From Chloroflexus sp. Y-396-1 (GTDB lineage: Bacteria; Chloroflexota; Chloroflexia; Chloroflexales; Chloroflexaceae), in the NCBI RefSeq assembly GCF_000516515.1, contig NZ_KI911784.1, forward strand, positions 1,268,636-1,332,635: a stretch of 64,000 bases of DNA, read 5' to 3'. Positions within the stretch are counted from its first letter, which is position 1, and each line of letters opens with the position of its first letter. A program made the translations under genes and the position numbers. This document shows, one piece after another, positions 36,014-46,583 of the stretch. The notes under the pieces are model-generated. The model did no database searches. It was not told the DNA's origin and saw nothing but the letters and a program-made list of their open reading frames with translations.

Positions 36014-39000
36014 TTACCAACGTGCATTTTTTCTGTTTACGTCGTATATCAAGTAGGGTATGGTCATTCGACCAAGATTGGAAATAGCATGTTTTCCAAA
36101 AACTCTTATACCAATATAACCAGAAAATTGCAACCAACTTGCACCTAACTTTAATGCGTCTTCTATAGCAGCTTTTTCAAGATTGTAAAACCCATGTTTA
36201 CTGTATGCACGAGCTACATCCCACGGAGTACGTGCATTTTTAAAATCACCTCTATTATGCAAATAATAATGTAAGTACCCTTTCTGAGGACCTGTCTGAA
36301 GTTTTTTCTTGGCTATACCAGCACTCACAAAAACACTAAGAGCTTCCTCTTTTGCCCATCTTTCTGTATATTTAGGCAAATCTTTTGCAATTTTTTTAGG
36401 CAAAATATGATGTGCCTGGAATAACTCATGACCCTCTTTTACATCTTTGTTTATTTTCATGTTTTTAAGCACACCATAGCTTTGGATCTGCCCTTTGATA
36501 TCTTTTGCTAACTTGTTTTTGAAACTGGTCGACCCTGGAATTATACCAAGAGCAGCATCTACTACGACACCTCGTGCAACTTGATTCCATTGGACGGGAC
36601 GTCCATTGAGCACATCTTTCGAGATTCCAGTCACCGCATTGACTGCCATTTGCCCCCCTACGCAGGCTATCCCGGCAGATACACCACAAATAGCTCCGGA
36701 AACAGCACCACCAAGTGCTTCTACTCCTACTTCCTTCCAATCAACCCTTCCCTTCTGCGCAAATTGAGTTACAGCACTAAAAGTACCGTTAATAGCAGCA
36801 CCTGCAACAGCTCCAACAGCAGCAGCAGCTATATTGAAAAAATAGCCGTATTCATCAATGAGTGAGACAGGATTAGATCCAACATATCCGTAGCGATGAA
36901 GGGTAGTAGGAAATACTATCAGGCCACGATACAGGTCTGCCGAGAGCCAGGTACCTGTTGCGGGATCATAGATACGGGCATGAAAGTGAAGCAGGCATGA
37001 CTCGAGATCATAGTGCTGTGCGGTAAAGCTAAAGAGAGCAAATGAAGTGTCACCAGCAAGATATTTTCCATACTCGTCGTAGAGCAACGGAGCAACAATG
37101 TTACCCGTACTATCAGTGATAGCAATAATGCTATCAGTACCATCTGTTTGAAACCAGTACATTTCGTGGCTGTTCAAATCCTCCATCGCAAAAGCTCTGC
37201 GCACACCTGAGATTGGCGAAGGAGCCAGGTAAAATGCCAATTCACGTGTTGTACCATACTCTTCAATCGTAGCTCCAATAATTTCCAGACCATCGTATAG
37301 ATAAGTAATCCTCTGATTTCGACCCGGATCATCAGGATAGATCACAGTTTTCTCAACACGACGTCCATATCCATCGTAAGAATAGGATGCCTGCATTTCC
37401 AGCCAATCACCTACACGTCGTTCTACACCAATGAGACGGTTTTCCTGGTCGTATGTGTAGGTTGTTGTCTCTAACTGACCATCATGTAACACACGAACAG
37501 CAGTACGACGGTTTCCATTGGCATTGTAGTCGAAACTCGTATCCCTACTTTGGATCAGTTGATTTGCTTCATTGTAGGAATACTGCTCAAATATTGGTTC
37601 AGGGCGTATCGGCAACTCCGGCATATCGGGGTCGGGGATAAGAGCATCACCGGTATACTCTATACGGTTACCTACCTTATCGAAGCGATATGTTACATCG
37701 CTACCGTGACTGGTGATCGCTCGGGTCAAACGATTCAGAGCATCATAACTGTAATGTCGTTCTATCGTTTGTGAAGTAGTACTTGCATTAAAAGCACTCC
37801 TCACTTCTCTGATACTGACCCGGTTACCCACACGATCTAGCGTATAGTGATAAGCATTTTGGAGACGATTTAACCTTTCATGCCAGTATTCAAGGTCAGT
37901 AAGACGCCCTAAAACATCATACTCATAGTTTGCTTTTGTATTATTGGGATGTTGAATAGTCTTTATACGATCGGCTGCGTCCCACTGGTAAAAACTTGTT
38001 ACCCCTTGAGGTAAAGTTATGCTACTGAGTCGATTAACACGGTCGTATGTATACCTGACTGATTGCCCATTTGGATACCTTAGTCCCACTAGATTGCCTA
38101 CCGCATCATATGCTCGTTGTACAGTACGTCCCAGCCAATCAGTAGTTCTCACCTGTCGACCTAGAGCGTCGTAATCGTGTTGGAAACATCCCAGATGATC
38201 ACACATCTGCGTTTCATTTCCATCGAGATCATAGTTAAAAGTGATATATGTTTGTTCCTCATTGGAATTTTCATATAATACTCGAACTAGACGATGGTTA
38301 CTATCATATTCATATAATGTCTTCCTGCCCATAGCATCTATACGTTGGGTGAGTCGTCCGACTGGATCGTAAAAATAGCTCCATACATTACCAAGTGGAT
38401 CGATTTCACCAGTTAGTTGGTTACGCAGATCGTAGTAAAAGTTTGTTGTTTGGTTATTAGCATCAATTATTCTTGTAAGATTCCCCGCTCTGTCGTACTC
38501 ATAGCGTGTTATTCCTTGTAATGGATCGATGACGGCTGACAATCGTCCAACCTCATCGTAACTGTAATGGGTATGACGACCTTCAGCATCGAGCACCGAA
38601 GTTACTCGTCCTAGTAGATCACGTTGATAGTTTGTAACATTACCCGCTGCGTCGGTCATTCGGATCAGATTTCCGATTTCATCATATTCATAAATTGTTT
38701 CTCTTCCTAGTGGATCGACTGATCGGATAAGATTATAGTTAGCATCATAGAAAAGGTGTAATTTTTCGCCTAGATCGTTTACTATTGTTCGAGGATTTCC
38801 AACCGGATCGTAGAATATAGTCGTTGTGCTACCGTTAGGATTAGTAAGAGTAACAGGCCGGTCTTCAGCATCGTAAGAAACAGTAGTTCGTCCGCCCAGT
38901 GGATCGACAAAGAGGACAAGATTATCATTTTGATCATATTCTAGGTGTGTAACAAAACCACGCGGAGATGTGATTCCTATAAGATTTCCAACAGCATCAT

Positions 39001-42000
39001 AGCTGAGTCTCGTTGTTGGACGACGCCCATCAGACAGTACTGGTTGAAGGACTGCGATGAGGCGATCAAGGGAATCGTACTCATAGTCGGTTCGATGTCC
39101 GAGGGGGTCAATCTCTGCGATCTGATTACCTGCTGTATCATACTCAAAGTACCACGTAGAACCACTCGGATCAGTAATTGATACTGGTTGATCGAAAGCA
39201 TCATACGAATAGGTATAACGCTCACCCTGGCGTGGACCTATTTTGGCTACTATCCTATCCTCAGCATCATAGCAATATGTAAACGTGTTACCGAGGGCAT
39301 CAGTCGTAGTAGACAATCGACCTAAGGCGTCATATGTCATTACCGTCGTGTTTCCCATCGCATCCTGCATCCTAATGAGATTTCCGTCGGCATCGTAGTC
39401 GTAGTTTGTTACTGCTCCATTTGGCTCGATAAGTGCTTTCAGTTGTCCGGCGGCGTCATATTGATAGCTAGTAGTGTGGCCATTGCGGTTAGTAGAGGTG
39501 ACCAATCGTTGAAGTGCATCATATTCATAGATATTCCAGGCACCTCCTTGGTGGTCGAGTTCGCCGACAACTTTATAATTATTATCATAGCGAAACTCAT
39601 GTATGAATCCCAATTTGTTGATACTTTGCAATAAAAGATTGTTCCGGTCGTAGACAAAATTACTAATTTGACCTTTAGGATCGATAATCTGAGTAATCTT
39701 ATTGTTGCCATTGTAAACTATACGAGTAGTATGGTTATTTTCATCAGTTAGACTCACCATCCGTCCAGTAATATCGAATATCGAACGTTGAACGCCACCT
39801 TGAGGATTGATAGTCGTAATTAAATTACCAAAAGTATCATACTCGTAACGTGTTATACGCCCTTCTGAATCGGTGATGCTGGTGATTTGACCCCATTCAT
39901 CATATGACATTTCTATTACACCATTTGGAGTGAGAGATCGTATAAGATTACCCTCATTATCATACTCATAATTCCAGCGATTGCCCAGGGCATCCACATA
40001 TGATGTCACGCGATTGTCAGCATTGTATGACCAACGAACAACATCTTGAGTGTAGAAAGTGTCAGCACAAACTTCATTTGAACTTGGTAGAGGATCGTAG
40101 CGCTCGATTAAATTTCCTCGTTCATCATAACGTAAAGTGGTGACATGACCACGTGCGTCTATAACACGAATAAGATTGTAATTATTATCATATTCATATC
40201 GGACAGTATGATTGAGAGGATTTGTCTCTGCAATTATTCTATAGTTTTGATCATAAATGTAATAATGTCTATTCCCGAGATTATCAATAAAGAGTGTAGT
40301 ACGAGTCGTCGGATCATATCGTAAAAAGCTGTGAAAGCCGTTTGCATCAACTTGTTCAACAACTCGATCTCGATCATCGTATACGTTTATTAACTGAGTA
40401 ATACCTTCCGGATCAATCACTCGGGTTATACGATGTCGCTCATCGTATACGAAACGATAGACACCTCGTTCTGGTGTATTGGTGTCAATAATAGTGACAA
40501 GATCGCCACGACTATCATACCTCAGATCTATACGTCGACCGTCTGGTAAAACAAGGCTGCTGATCCTCCCCTGCTCATCAGACTCAACCTCAATAGTTCT
40601 CCCTACAGCATCGGTAATCCTGGTGAGAGGAGGACGCGGCACTTGGTTTCCACTCCGCCAAGCATCTTGGTTGCTCAGATCATACGAAAGAGTAATTGTA
40701 TTGCCACGCCGATCTTGCCACTCTGTCAAAATGCCTAAACCAGTAATAGTTTCCAAAAATCGCCAGGACCACTCTTTGTTGTAGCTCGTTAGAGTCCAAC
40801 CATTATTATTACGCTCCAATTTATCGTATACACCTGCTGGTGCCTGGTATGCAGCACCATTCCATTCGTATAGAAAAGTACGTCCATCTGGATGTATCAC
40901 CGCGACCGAATCATCAGCGAAACGTTGAAGGCGAACGTTGTAGGGAAAATTCCAGCCAAAACCAAGTAAGTCGCTTCGCTGATCCTGGCTATTGTAGGTG
41001 AACGTGAAATCGATATCGAGCCCACCACGACCAGGAATACGGGCAAGAGGCAAAGACAAAATATAGTTACCCGTTGATAGGCTAACTGGATCGCCGCCAT
41101 AGCGTTGATAAAACTGGGAACCCAGATCTCGCCATCGTTGGATAAGCTCAGGTGATGGTCTTGGCGGATACGGTGGGGGTTGTGGTTCACTTCCATCACC
41201 ATTACGTATTGCGCAACCAAATCCACGACCCTCGAGATAGCGCCTGATACCGGCGTAAACTCCATCAGCCACTCTGTCAAAGGCGGTATCAATGATTTGA
41301 AAGTCGTAGATGTGGTCGAGAAATAACGTTTCTATATGGGTGTAGGTTGCATTTAACCGTTCAAACTCTCGGTACTCGCGAGGAAGATTTGTGTGAGGAA
41401 GGACAGGTCGTGTACTCCGACGGGATGTGTAAACAAAGATTTGCTCCAGTAATGTCTCAGCAAGAGAACGATCCTCTAAATTTCTTGCATATGCTATTGG
41501 TCCTCCATTAGATTCGATACCCCAAGGAAAACCTTGCAATGAATTGAAGGCTACTGTAACAGCTACATCTGCAGCATAGCCTTGAATTGCATCGACACGT
41601 AATTGGTTACTTACAAAAGGTGTAGTATCGCGGGTAATGAGAGGGGGTGTTTCTACACAACCATCTCGCACAAGACGGGTACTAACTTCCTCAGATAAGC
41701 GGACATTGAATGTGATTTCACGAAGTCTCCCACGGCTAGGCCAAACTGCAAAACCATCATCATCATCGGGATCCAGCGCAACACGAGCTGCACGAGTTTG
41801 TGGAAGAACATTTGTCAATAGCCCTATCGGAACATATTCACCAGATTCTTCAACATGACCAATTAGAAGATTGCGATCTGGATAAACAGCACTAGGTATA
41901 CGCTTCCAAAGATGTGTGACGGGGTCTTTCCGATAGAAACCAATTGTTCGCTCATCTATGCCAGAAATATCGCTATCGTGGTAGTGAAAGGAGAGAGTAA

Positions 42001-42511
42001 CACTTGGTGTGACAATTGAACTTACTTGCATGTCAGAATAACTATGTAATACCAATGATGGTAAGCGAATAGTGTTGTTAGCGGCATCTCGCAAGTCAAG
42101 CTGAATTGCAGGTCCGCTTTTTCCAAGACCTGGTGTACTGATTGATGGATGCAGAGTCGCTGATAGGTTAACATGTGTGATTTGCTGAATAGCTTGCGGA
42201 TGAAACGTCGCAATAATTTTACCTCTGAGTAATTCAATTTGACCACCACTTTCGGGAATCAAGACTGTTGTAGCTATATCTAGTGGTTGGATAGAATTTG
42301 AAACAATAGGTATAAATGTTAAAACCTGCTCAGGCAAAGCACTTCTTGAAGGATTATCCAGTTTATTAAAGTTTTTGTCGTTATCTAAACTAAGACCACC
42401 GGGCATTTCTGTATCGATTCGCGCAAAAGAGTGGTTGTTTATATTTGTAATATTAGTAACCAGCAATACAATTATTAACAGTATGTTAAAAAGAAAATTA
42501 GTCTGTGACAT
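36014..42511 (-). CDS. secreted RHS/YD-repeat protein with a variable HH-motif C-terminus (candidate polymorphic toxin)
   Basis: The 2165-residue protein starts with a signal peptide (NFLFNILLIIVLLVTNITNI), then a ~450-residue N-terminal region. A very long YD-repeat core runs from ~490 to ~1880 (units such as YEYDNEGNLIRS, YDALGRL). The RHS core ends with ARIYDPATGTWLSADLYRG and LHRYGYVGSNPVSLIDEYGY. Beyond that lie an Ala/Gly-rich hydrophobic stretch and a C-terminal ~180 residues with GHELFQAHHILPKKI, a His-His arrangement seen in HNH-type toxin nucleases. Base composition is clearly more AT-rich than surrounding genes, which suggests transfer. RHS cores are cages for C-terminal toxins; toxin identity here is tentative. 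No convincing immunity gene follows. Confidence 0.85.
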   Translation of the reverse strand: MSQTNFLFNILLIIVLLVTNITNINNHSFARIDTEMPGGLSLDNDKNFNKLDNPSRSALPEQVLTFIPIVSNSIQPLDIATTVLIPESGGQIELLRGKIIATFHPQAIQQITHVNLSATLHPSISTPGLGKSGPAIQLDLRDAANNTIRLPSLVLHSYSDMQVSSIVTPSVTLSFHYHDSDISGIDERTIGFYRKDPVTHLWKRIPSAVYPDRNLLIGHVEESGEYVPIGLLTNVLPQTRAARVALDPDDDDGFAVWPSRGRLREITFNVRLSEEVSTRLVRDGCVETPPLITRDTTPFVSNQLRVDAIQGYAADVAVTVAFNSLQGFPWGIESNGGPIAYARNLEDRSLAETLLEQIFVYTSRRSTRPVLPHTNLPREYREFERLNATYTHIETLFLDHIYDFQIIDTAFDRVADGVYAGIRRYLEGRGFGCAIRNGDGSEPQPPPYPPRPSPELIQRWRDLGSQFYQRYGGDPVSLSTGNYILSLPLARIPGRGGLDIDFTFTYNSQDQRSDLLGFGWNFPYNVRLQRFADDSVAVIHPDGRTFLYEWNGAAYQAPAGVYDKLERNNNGWTLTSYNKEWSWRFLETITGLGILTEWQDRRGNTITLSYDLSNQDAWRSGNQVPRPPLTRITDAVGRTIEVESDEQGRISSLVLPDGRRIDLRYDSRGDLVTIIDTNTPERGVYRFVYDERHRITRVIDPEGITQLINVYDDRDRVVEQVDANGFHSFLRYDPTTRTTLFIDNLGNRHYYIYDQNYRIIAETNPLNHTVRYEYDNNYNLIRVIDARGHVTTLRYDERGNLIERYDPLPSSNEVCADTFYTQDVVRWSYNADNRVTSYVDALGNRWNYEYDNEGNLIRSLTPNGVIEMSYDEWGQITSITDSEGRITRYEYDTFGNLITTINPQGGVQRSIFDITGRMVSLTDENNHTTRIVYNGNNKITQIIDPKGQISNFVYDRNNLLLQSINKLGFIHEFRYDNNYKVVGELDHQGGAWNIYEYDALQRLVTSTNRNGHTTSYQYDAAGQLKALIEPNGAVTNYDYDADGNLIRMQDAMGNTTVMTYDALGRLSTTTDALGNTFTYCYDAEDRIVAKIGPRQGERYTYSYDAFDQPVSITDPSGSTWYFEYDTAGNQIAEIDPLGHRTDYEYDSLDRLIAVLQPVLSDGRRPTTRLSYDAVGNLIGITSPRGFVTHLEYDQNDNLVLFVDPLGGRTTVSYDAEDRPVTLTNPNGSTTTIFYDPVGNPRTIVNDLGEKLHLFYDANYNLIRSVDPLGRETIYEYDEIGNLIRMTDAAGNVTNYQRDLLGRVTSVLDAEGRHTHYSYDEVGRLSAVIDPLQGITRYEYDRAGNLTRIIDANNQTTNFYYDLRNQLTGEIDPLGNVWSYFYDPVGRLTQRIDAMGRKTLYEYDSNHRLVRVLYENSNEEQTYITFNYDLDGNETQMCDHLGCFQHDYDALGRQVRTTDWLGRTVQRAYDAVGNLVGLRYPNGQSVRYTYDRVNRLSSITLPQGVTSFYQWDAADRIKTIQHPNNTKANYEYDVLGRLTDLEYWHERLNRLQNAYHYTLDRVGNRVSIREVRSAFNASTTSQTIERHYSYDALNRLTRAITSHGSDVTYRFDKVGNRIEYTGDALIPDPDMPELPIRPEPIFEQYSYNEANQLIQSRDTSFDYNANGNRRTAVRVLHDGQLETTTYTYDQENRLIGVERRVGDWLEMQASYSYDGYGRRVEKTVIYPDDPGRNQRITYLYDGLEIIGATIEEYGTTRELAFYLAPSPISGVRRAFAMEDLNSHEMYWFQTDGTDSIIAITDSTGNIVAPLLYDEYGKYLAGDTSFALFSFTAQHYDLESCLLHFHARIYDPATGTWLSADLYRGLIVFPTTLHRYGYVGSNPVSLIDEYGYFFNIAAAAVGAVAGAAINGTFSAVTQFAQKGRVDWKEVGVEALGGAVSGAICGVSAGIACVGGQMAVNAVTGISKDVLNGRPVQWNQVARGVVVDAALGIIPGSTSFKNKLAKDIKGQIQSYGVLKNMKINKDVKEGHELFQAHHILPKKIAKDLPKYTERWAKEEALSVFVSAGIAKKKLQTGPQKGYLHYYLHNRGDFKNARTPWDVARAYSKHGFYNLEKAAIEDALKLGASWLQFSGYIGIRVFGKHAISNLGRMTIPYLIYDVNRKNARW

Positions 42512-42532
42512 CGCTCTACCTCATGATATAAA

Positions 42533-42546
42533 TGACAAATTTGTCA
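42533..42546. promoter_or_regulatory. perfect 14-bp palindrome in the RHS divergent region
   Basis: TGACAAATTTGTCA is fully palindromic. It lies 22 bases upstream of the RHS start, between RHS and the divergent gene at 42656. A second, shorter dyad GTCATTTTTGAC is at 42618-42629. Such dyads are typical of repressor sites; the binding protein is unknown. Confidence 0.45.
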
Positions 42547-42655
42547 AACTGAAAAGCTACGGTTTTAACCAAAACTATTAGTAATAGTATTATAGTGGTT
42601 GTGTCTGTCGTTTGCACGTCATTTTTGACATCATTTTCTGTTAGGAGAAAACCGT

Positions 42656-43126
42656 ATGGAGAAACATGATTTGATCGTTTACCATGCTCGAAATGCAAAC
42701 TGCCAGGCATATCTTCTGCTAGGAAAAATCATGGATCGTTTGGGTTTGCGAAAGCGAGAACTACTAGCCGAACTAGCAGAATTGGGGCATCTCATTAATG
42801 ATGACACCTTCACAAATTGGGGAAGACCCGGTCGATCATTTCCGAGAGATTGGGTATTGATTCGGGATTTATTGTCTCTTATTAGTAAATCAGAACAGAA
42901 AGAACGGTGTACAGCCTATGAAGCTCTTAAATTTTGTGCTCTTGTTCAGCTTCCATTCACTGAATTGAGTGGAATAGCTGCTTTGTTTCCAACAGACGAA
43001 TTTGTTTCAGCACTTGCTCAGTATTTATCCAGCGAATTAGTATTGGGTATTTCTAAGTTTCAAAAAGAATACTATGTGGATATGAACCTTCACGTTCATT
43101 CCAACAATCAAAGATTATCCAAATAG
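42656..43126 (+). CDS. small protein of unknown function, divergent from the RHS gene
   Basis: The 156-residue protein starts at an ATG with TTAGGAG ten bases upstream. It is not recognised. The first ~80 residues (LLGKIMDRLGLRKRELLAEL, then FTNWGRPGRSFPRDW) look like a helix-turn-helix of the kind found at the N-terminus of Chloroflexota regulators. The rest is helical. The gene is AT-rich like RHS and shares the divergent promoter region with its 14-bp palindrome. It may regulate RHS expression; an immunity role is less likely because the usual place is downstream of the toxin. Confidence 0.6.
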   Translation: MEKHDLIVYHARNANCQAYLLLGKIMDRLGLRKRELLAELAELGHLINDDTFTNWGRPGRSFPRDWVLIRDLLSLISKSEQKERCTAYEALKFCALVQLPFTELSGIAALFPTDEFVSALAQYLSSELVLGISKFQKEYYVDMNLHVHSNNQRLSK

Positions 43127-43627
43127 TGCCGCAGAGTGTACACATTCTGAATTGAAAACAGTTTGATCGGTGTGTTTACCTAACCCGAACACATCTTGAA
43201 TCTTGGTTTGCAATTATCTCAGAGTTATCTTACTAATTTCAACAATTAGACTTTGAACATATTTTTGGACAACGAATTACTTATTTTGCATTCATTTTCT
43301 CATAACCGAATCATGTATTAAAACCTATCTACTCCTGCTCTGAAAGTATTCATATCTAATAACACAAAGCTTAGATGTCACAGTGGTTATTTCCATAATT
43401 AATTAAACAAACAGGTTCGTGGTCATTCCACTAACACACTGCTACCTGCTGAGGACGAATTATTGTTGGTGACACGTATTAATTCTCCTCTTGATTGTTG
43501 TTAAACTACCTTTCACGAAGTTTCACCGGACAACGGCTCCACATACACGCTCCCTAATTACTAACCACACCCCTCCCTATGCTACAATCATCCATCAATA
43601 CTGCCTTGACATCTTGAGGAGGTTGCC
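43127..43627. other. AT-rich gap with no visible feature except a promoter element
   Basis: About 500 bases. A TACAAT (43582-43587) about 40 bases upstream of the GH31 start is a likely -10. No strong -35 is visible. The composition change from AT-rich to the GC-richer GH31 gene marks the right edge of the RHS island. Confidence 0.55.
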
Positions 43628-46072
43628 ATGACGCAAGCCCCGGCCCGGATCGGCTTGACCGATACCCGCTATTTTACACCATTGTCACGCCTAGGGGCGG
43701 TACAGACCATCGAACGCGGGATACTTGCTGCCCTTGATCATGAGTGGTTACGGGTAGAATGGATTCGTGAGGATATTGTTCGTTTCAAGATCAGTCGTGG
43801 TGGGCGTTTTGATGAACATCCCACCTACGCTGTCTGTGTTGATCTGACAACCGTACCGGTGCCGTCGTTCACCCTTACCGAGACGGACACTTCGCTGATC
43901 TTACGCAGTGCCCGCCTGGAGGTGATCATCGGGCGCGATCCGTTCACGCTTAACGTTCGCCGCACCGATAACAGTCCGGTCTTAACCACTGCGGCTGGCC
44001 ATGATGGGCGGCCCTGGGCGTATGCGACGCTGAACGATGCGTTCGCGTTTCACCGGGTATGTGCCCGCGATGACGCATTTCTCGGTCTGGGTGAGAAAAC
44101 CGGTCGCCTTAATCGTAAGGGGCGTGATTTTATTCTGTGGAATAACGATGTGTTAAGTCCTCAAGGTGAAGCCGAGTTTGCGGCAGGCCGTGATCCTGCT
44201 GATCCGCGGGCGAAGAATACCAGTACCGAGTTCGATCCCTACTACGTCTCTATCCCGTTTTTCTATCATCTCGATCAGGCTGGTAATGCTGCTGGGTTCT
44301 TTCTGGATAATGCGTATCGGCAACATGTCGATTTTTCACCCGCCGAAACTTACGGTGTCTGTGCGTTGGGCGGCCAGTATACCGAGTATGTGTTCGCCGG
44401 GCCGCGCATTGCCGATATTCTGGAGGGATTTACCTGGCTGACCGGTCGCCTGGCGCCACCACCGATCTGGGCGCTCGGCTACCATCAGTGCCGCTGGCAT
44501 CGTTACCGCCAGGAGGAGATTGTAGCGCTCGCTGTTCGTCATCGTGAACGACACATTCCCTGTGATACGCTGTGGCTCGATATTGAGCACATGGATGGCT
44601 ATCGCGTTTTTACCTGGAATCACGAGTTGTTCCCCGATCCGGCAGCGCTGGTGCAACAGTTGCAACAACACGGCTTCCGTCTCATCACGATTGTTGATCC
44701 CGGTGTAAAGCTTGACCCCGACTTTGCGCTGTTTCGTGAGGGACAGGCGCGCAATTTTTTCTGCCGCACGGCAAGCGGTGAGTTGTACATCGGCCAGGTC
44801 TGGCCGGGGCGAACGGTGTTCCCAGACTTTGTCAAGCCGGAAGTGCGAACCTGGTGGGGGCAGCAGAATGCCAATCTTGCCCGTTTGGGTATTGCCGGTA
44901 TCTGGAACGATATGAATGAACCCGCCACCGGTGATATTCCGCCCTATGCGATGCGGTTCAACGGTGGGCAGGAACCGCACGAGCGTTATCACAATCAATA
45001 TGCGCTCTTAATGGCGATGGCGACAGTTGAAGGCTTACAGACTGCGTTCCCCGATCAACGAACGTTCGTGCTCTCACGGGCCGGCTTTGCCGGCATTCAA
45101 CGCTATGCGGCGAATTGGATGGGCGATAATTGCCCGCGTTGGGATCACCTCTGGATGAGTATGCCAATGGCGATGGGCATGGGTCTGTCCGGACAGGCAT
45201 TTATCGGCGCCGACATCGGTGGCTTTGCCGGTGATACCCAGCCCGAACTCTTTGCCCGTTGGATGCAGTGTGCGGCCTTGACGCCGTTTTGTCGCAATCA
45301 TAGCGCGTATGGTCATGTTGACCAGTATGTCTGGTCATTTGGACCGGCTATCGAGCAGATTGCCCGAGCTGCCCTTGAGTTGCGCTATCGGTTGATGCCT
45401 TATCTGGTGACGGCGTTTATGCACACGCTGGAAACCGGCGAACCGGTGCAGCAGCCACTGGTATTTGCGTATCAGACCGACCGCCTGACCCGCGATATTG
45501 ATGACCAGTTTCTGCTTGGACGTGATCTGCTCGTTGCGCCGGTTTATGCACCTGGCGCCGTTGCCCGTCAACTTTACTTACCGGCCGGAGCGTGGTATGA
45601 CTGGTACAGCAATGAGCAGTTCACCGGTGAGCAGTTTATTAGCGTAGCAGCGCCTCTCAATCGCATCCCGCTCTTCGTGCGCGCCGGGGCAGTGATTCCG
45701 CTCTGGTCAGAAGTGCCGCCGTCAACAATGAACTATTATCCGCACACGCTAGAGTTACATCTGTTTGTGCCAATACACGATGGTATATATACCTCAGATT
45801 TGCACGAAGACGATGGTTTGACCCTTGGATTTACGCGGGGCACCTGTTACCGCACAACGTTTCGGGTCGAGCGGCGTGGCCAGCAGGTGACTGTGACGGC
45901 CTCGGTACGCGGTGATGGGTTCAGTGAGTTTGCCCGTGAGGCGTTGACGCTAGTGATCCACGGCGCAACCCCAGCAGCGCTTGTCGTTAATGGGATGACC
46001 CAGCCGTTGATCGCCAACCGACTCACGTTTGCGAACCGAGGGCAGGGGTTTACGGTCTCGTTTACGGTGTGA
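43628..46072 (+). CDS. GH31 family alpha-glucosidase
   Basis: The 814-residue protein has an N-terminal beta-sandwich (to about residue 265), a catalytic (beta/alpha)8 barrel and C-terminal beta domains. The nucleophile Asp near residue 427 lies in GIWNDMNEPA, and the second catalytic Asp near 499 in NWMGDNCPRW. GALRYHQCRW-like (ALGYHQCRWHR) and IDIEHMDGYRVF-like (LWLDIEHMDGYRVF) segments bind substrate. It likely releases glucose from maltose or other alpha-linked glucosides. No signal peptide is seen, so a cytoplasmic role is probable. GAGGAGG precedes the ATG by six bases. Confidence 0.93.
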   Translation: MTQAPARIGLTDTRYFTPLSRLGAVQTIERGILAALDHEWLRVEWIREDIVRFKISRGGRFDEHPTYAVCVDLTTVPVPSFTLTETDTSLILRSARLEVIIGRDPFTLNVRRTDNSPVLTTAAGHDGRPWAYATLNDAFAFHRVCARDDAFLGLGEKTGRLNRKGRDFILWNNDVLSPQGEAEFAAGRDPADPRAKNTSTEFDPYYVSIPFFYHLDQAGNAAGFFLDNAYRQHVDFSPAETYGVCALGGQYTEYVFAGPRIADILEGFTWLTGRLAPPPIWALGYHQCRWHRYRQEEIVALAVRHRERHIPCDTLWLDIEHMDGYRVFTWNHELFPDPAALVQQLQQHGFRLITIVDPGVKLDPDFALFREGQARNFFCRTASGELYIGQVWPGRTVFPDFVKPEVRTWWGQQNANLARLGIAGIWNDMNEPATGDIPPYAMRFNGGQEPHERYHNQYALLMAMATVEGLQTAFPDQRTFVLSRAGFAGIQRYAANWMGDNCPRWDHLWMSMPMAMGMGLSGQAFIGADIGGFAGDTQPELFARWMQCAALTPFCRNHSAYGHVDQYVWSFGPAIEQIARAALELRYRLMPYLVTAFMHTLETGEPVQQPLVFAYQTDRLTRDIDDQFLLGRDLLVAPVYAPGAVARQLYLPAGAWYDWYSNEQFTGEQFISVAAPLNRIPLFVRAGAVIPLWSEVPPSTMNYYPHTLELHLFVPIHDGIYTSDLHEDDGLTLGFTRGTCYRTTFRVERRGQQVTVTASVRGDGFSEFAREALTLVIHGATPAALVVNGMTQPLIANRLTFANRGQGFTVSFTV

Positions 46073-46583
46073 CAACCTGCGGATAATATTATCAACGATG
46101 AGTGGACTGCAAAAACTTACCACGGAGCACACAGAGTACACAGAGCGTGTAAGGTTTACGAATAAAAAGGAGGAATCTACTGCAAAAACTTACCACGGAG
46201 CACACAGAGTACACAGAGCGTGTAAGGTTTACGAATAAAAAGGAGGAATCTACTGCAAAAACTCATCATGGAGTACATAGGGCGCGCAGAGCGTGCAAGA
46301 TTTATGAGGAAAAGGGTAATTTTTCAACCTTTTAAGGCATATAAGAAAAAAATTTTACGCTCTATTTTGGATAGAAGATAAATCTATCTGTAGTCTCTGT
46401 GATCTCTGTGGTCTCTGTGGTGAGACGATTGCCTTTTTGCAGTGAAGTCAACGACGGATAACGGTCGGGTGCATTTCGCCCATCCCCGTTGTCCCCGTCG
46501 TCCTCGGCCTTTAGAAAATCGCAGGGGCGGGTTGCAGACCCACCCCACAAGACATTTAGCGCTCTATCCAACAACGCAGCCCA
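46073..46583. other. gap with CACAGAG-type repeats
   Basis: About 510 bases without a gene. It contains the 73-bp tandem repeat and an inverted counterpart (46106-46446). Short open frames here are repeat-derived. Confidence 0.75.
46106..46446. repeat. 73-bp direct repeats with an inverted partner
   Basis: Two identical 73-bp units (46106-46178 and 46179-46251) begin ACTGCAAAAACTTACCACGG and contain CACACAGAGTACACAGAG. A third, degraded unit follows (46252-46324). Near 46395-46446 the complement appears: CTCTGTGATCTCTGTGG, then TTTTTGCAGT. The whole could fold as a long hairpin. CACAGAG-rich repeats of this kind are widespread in environmental bacteria. Confidence 0.85.
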
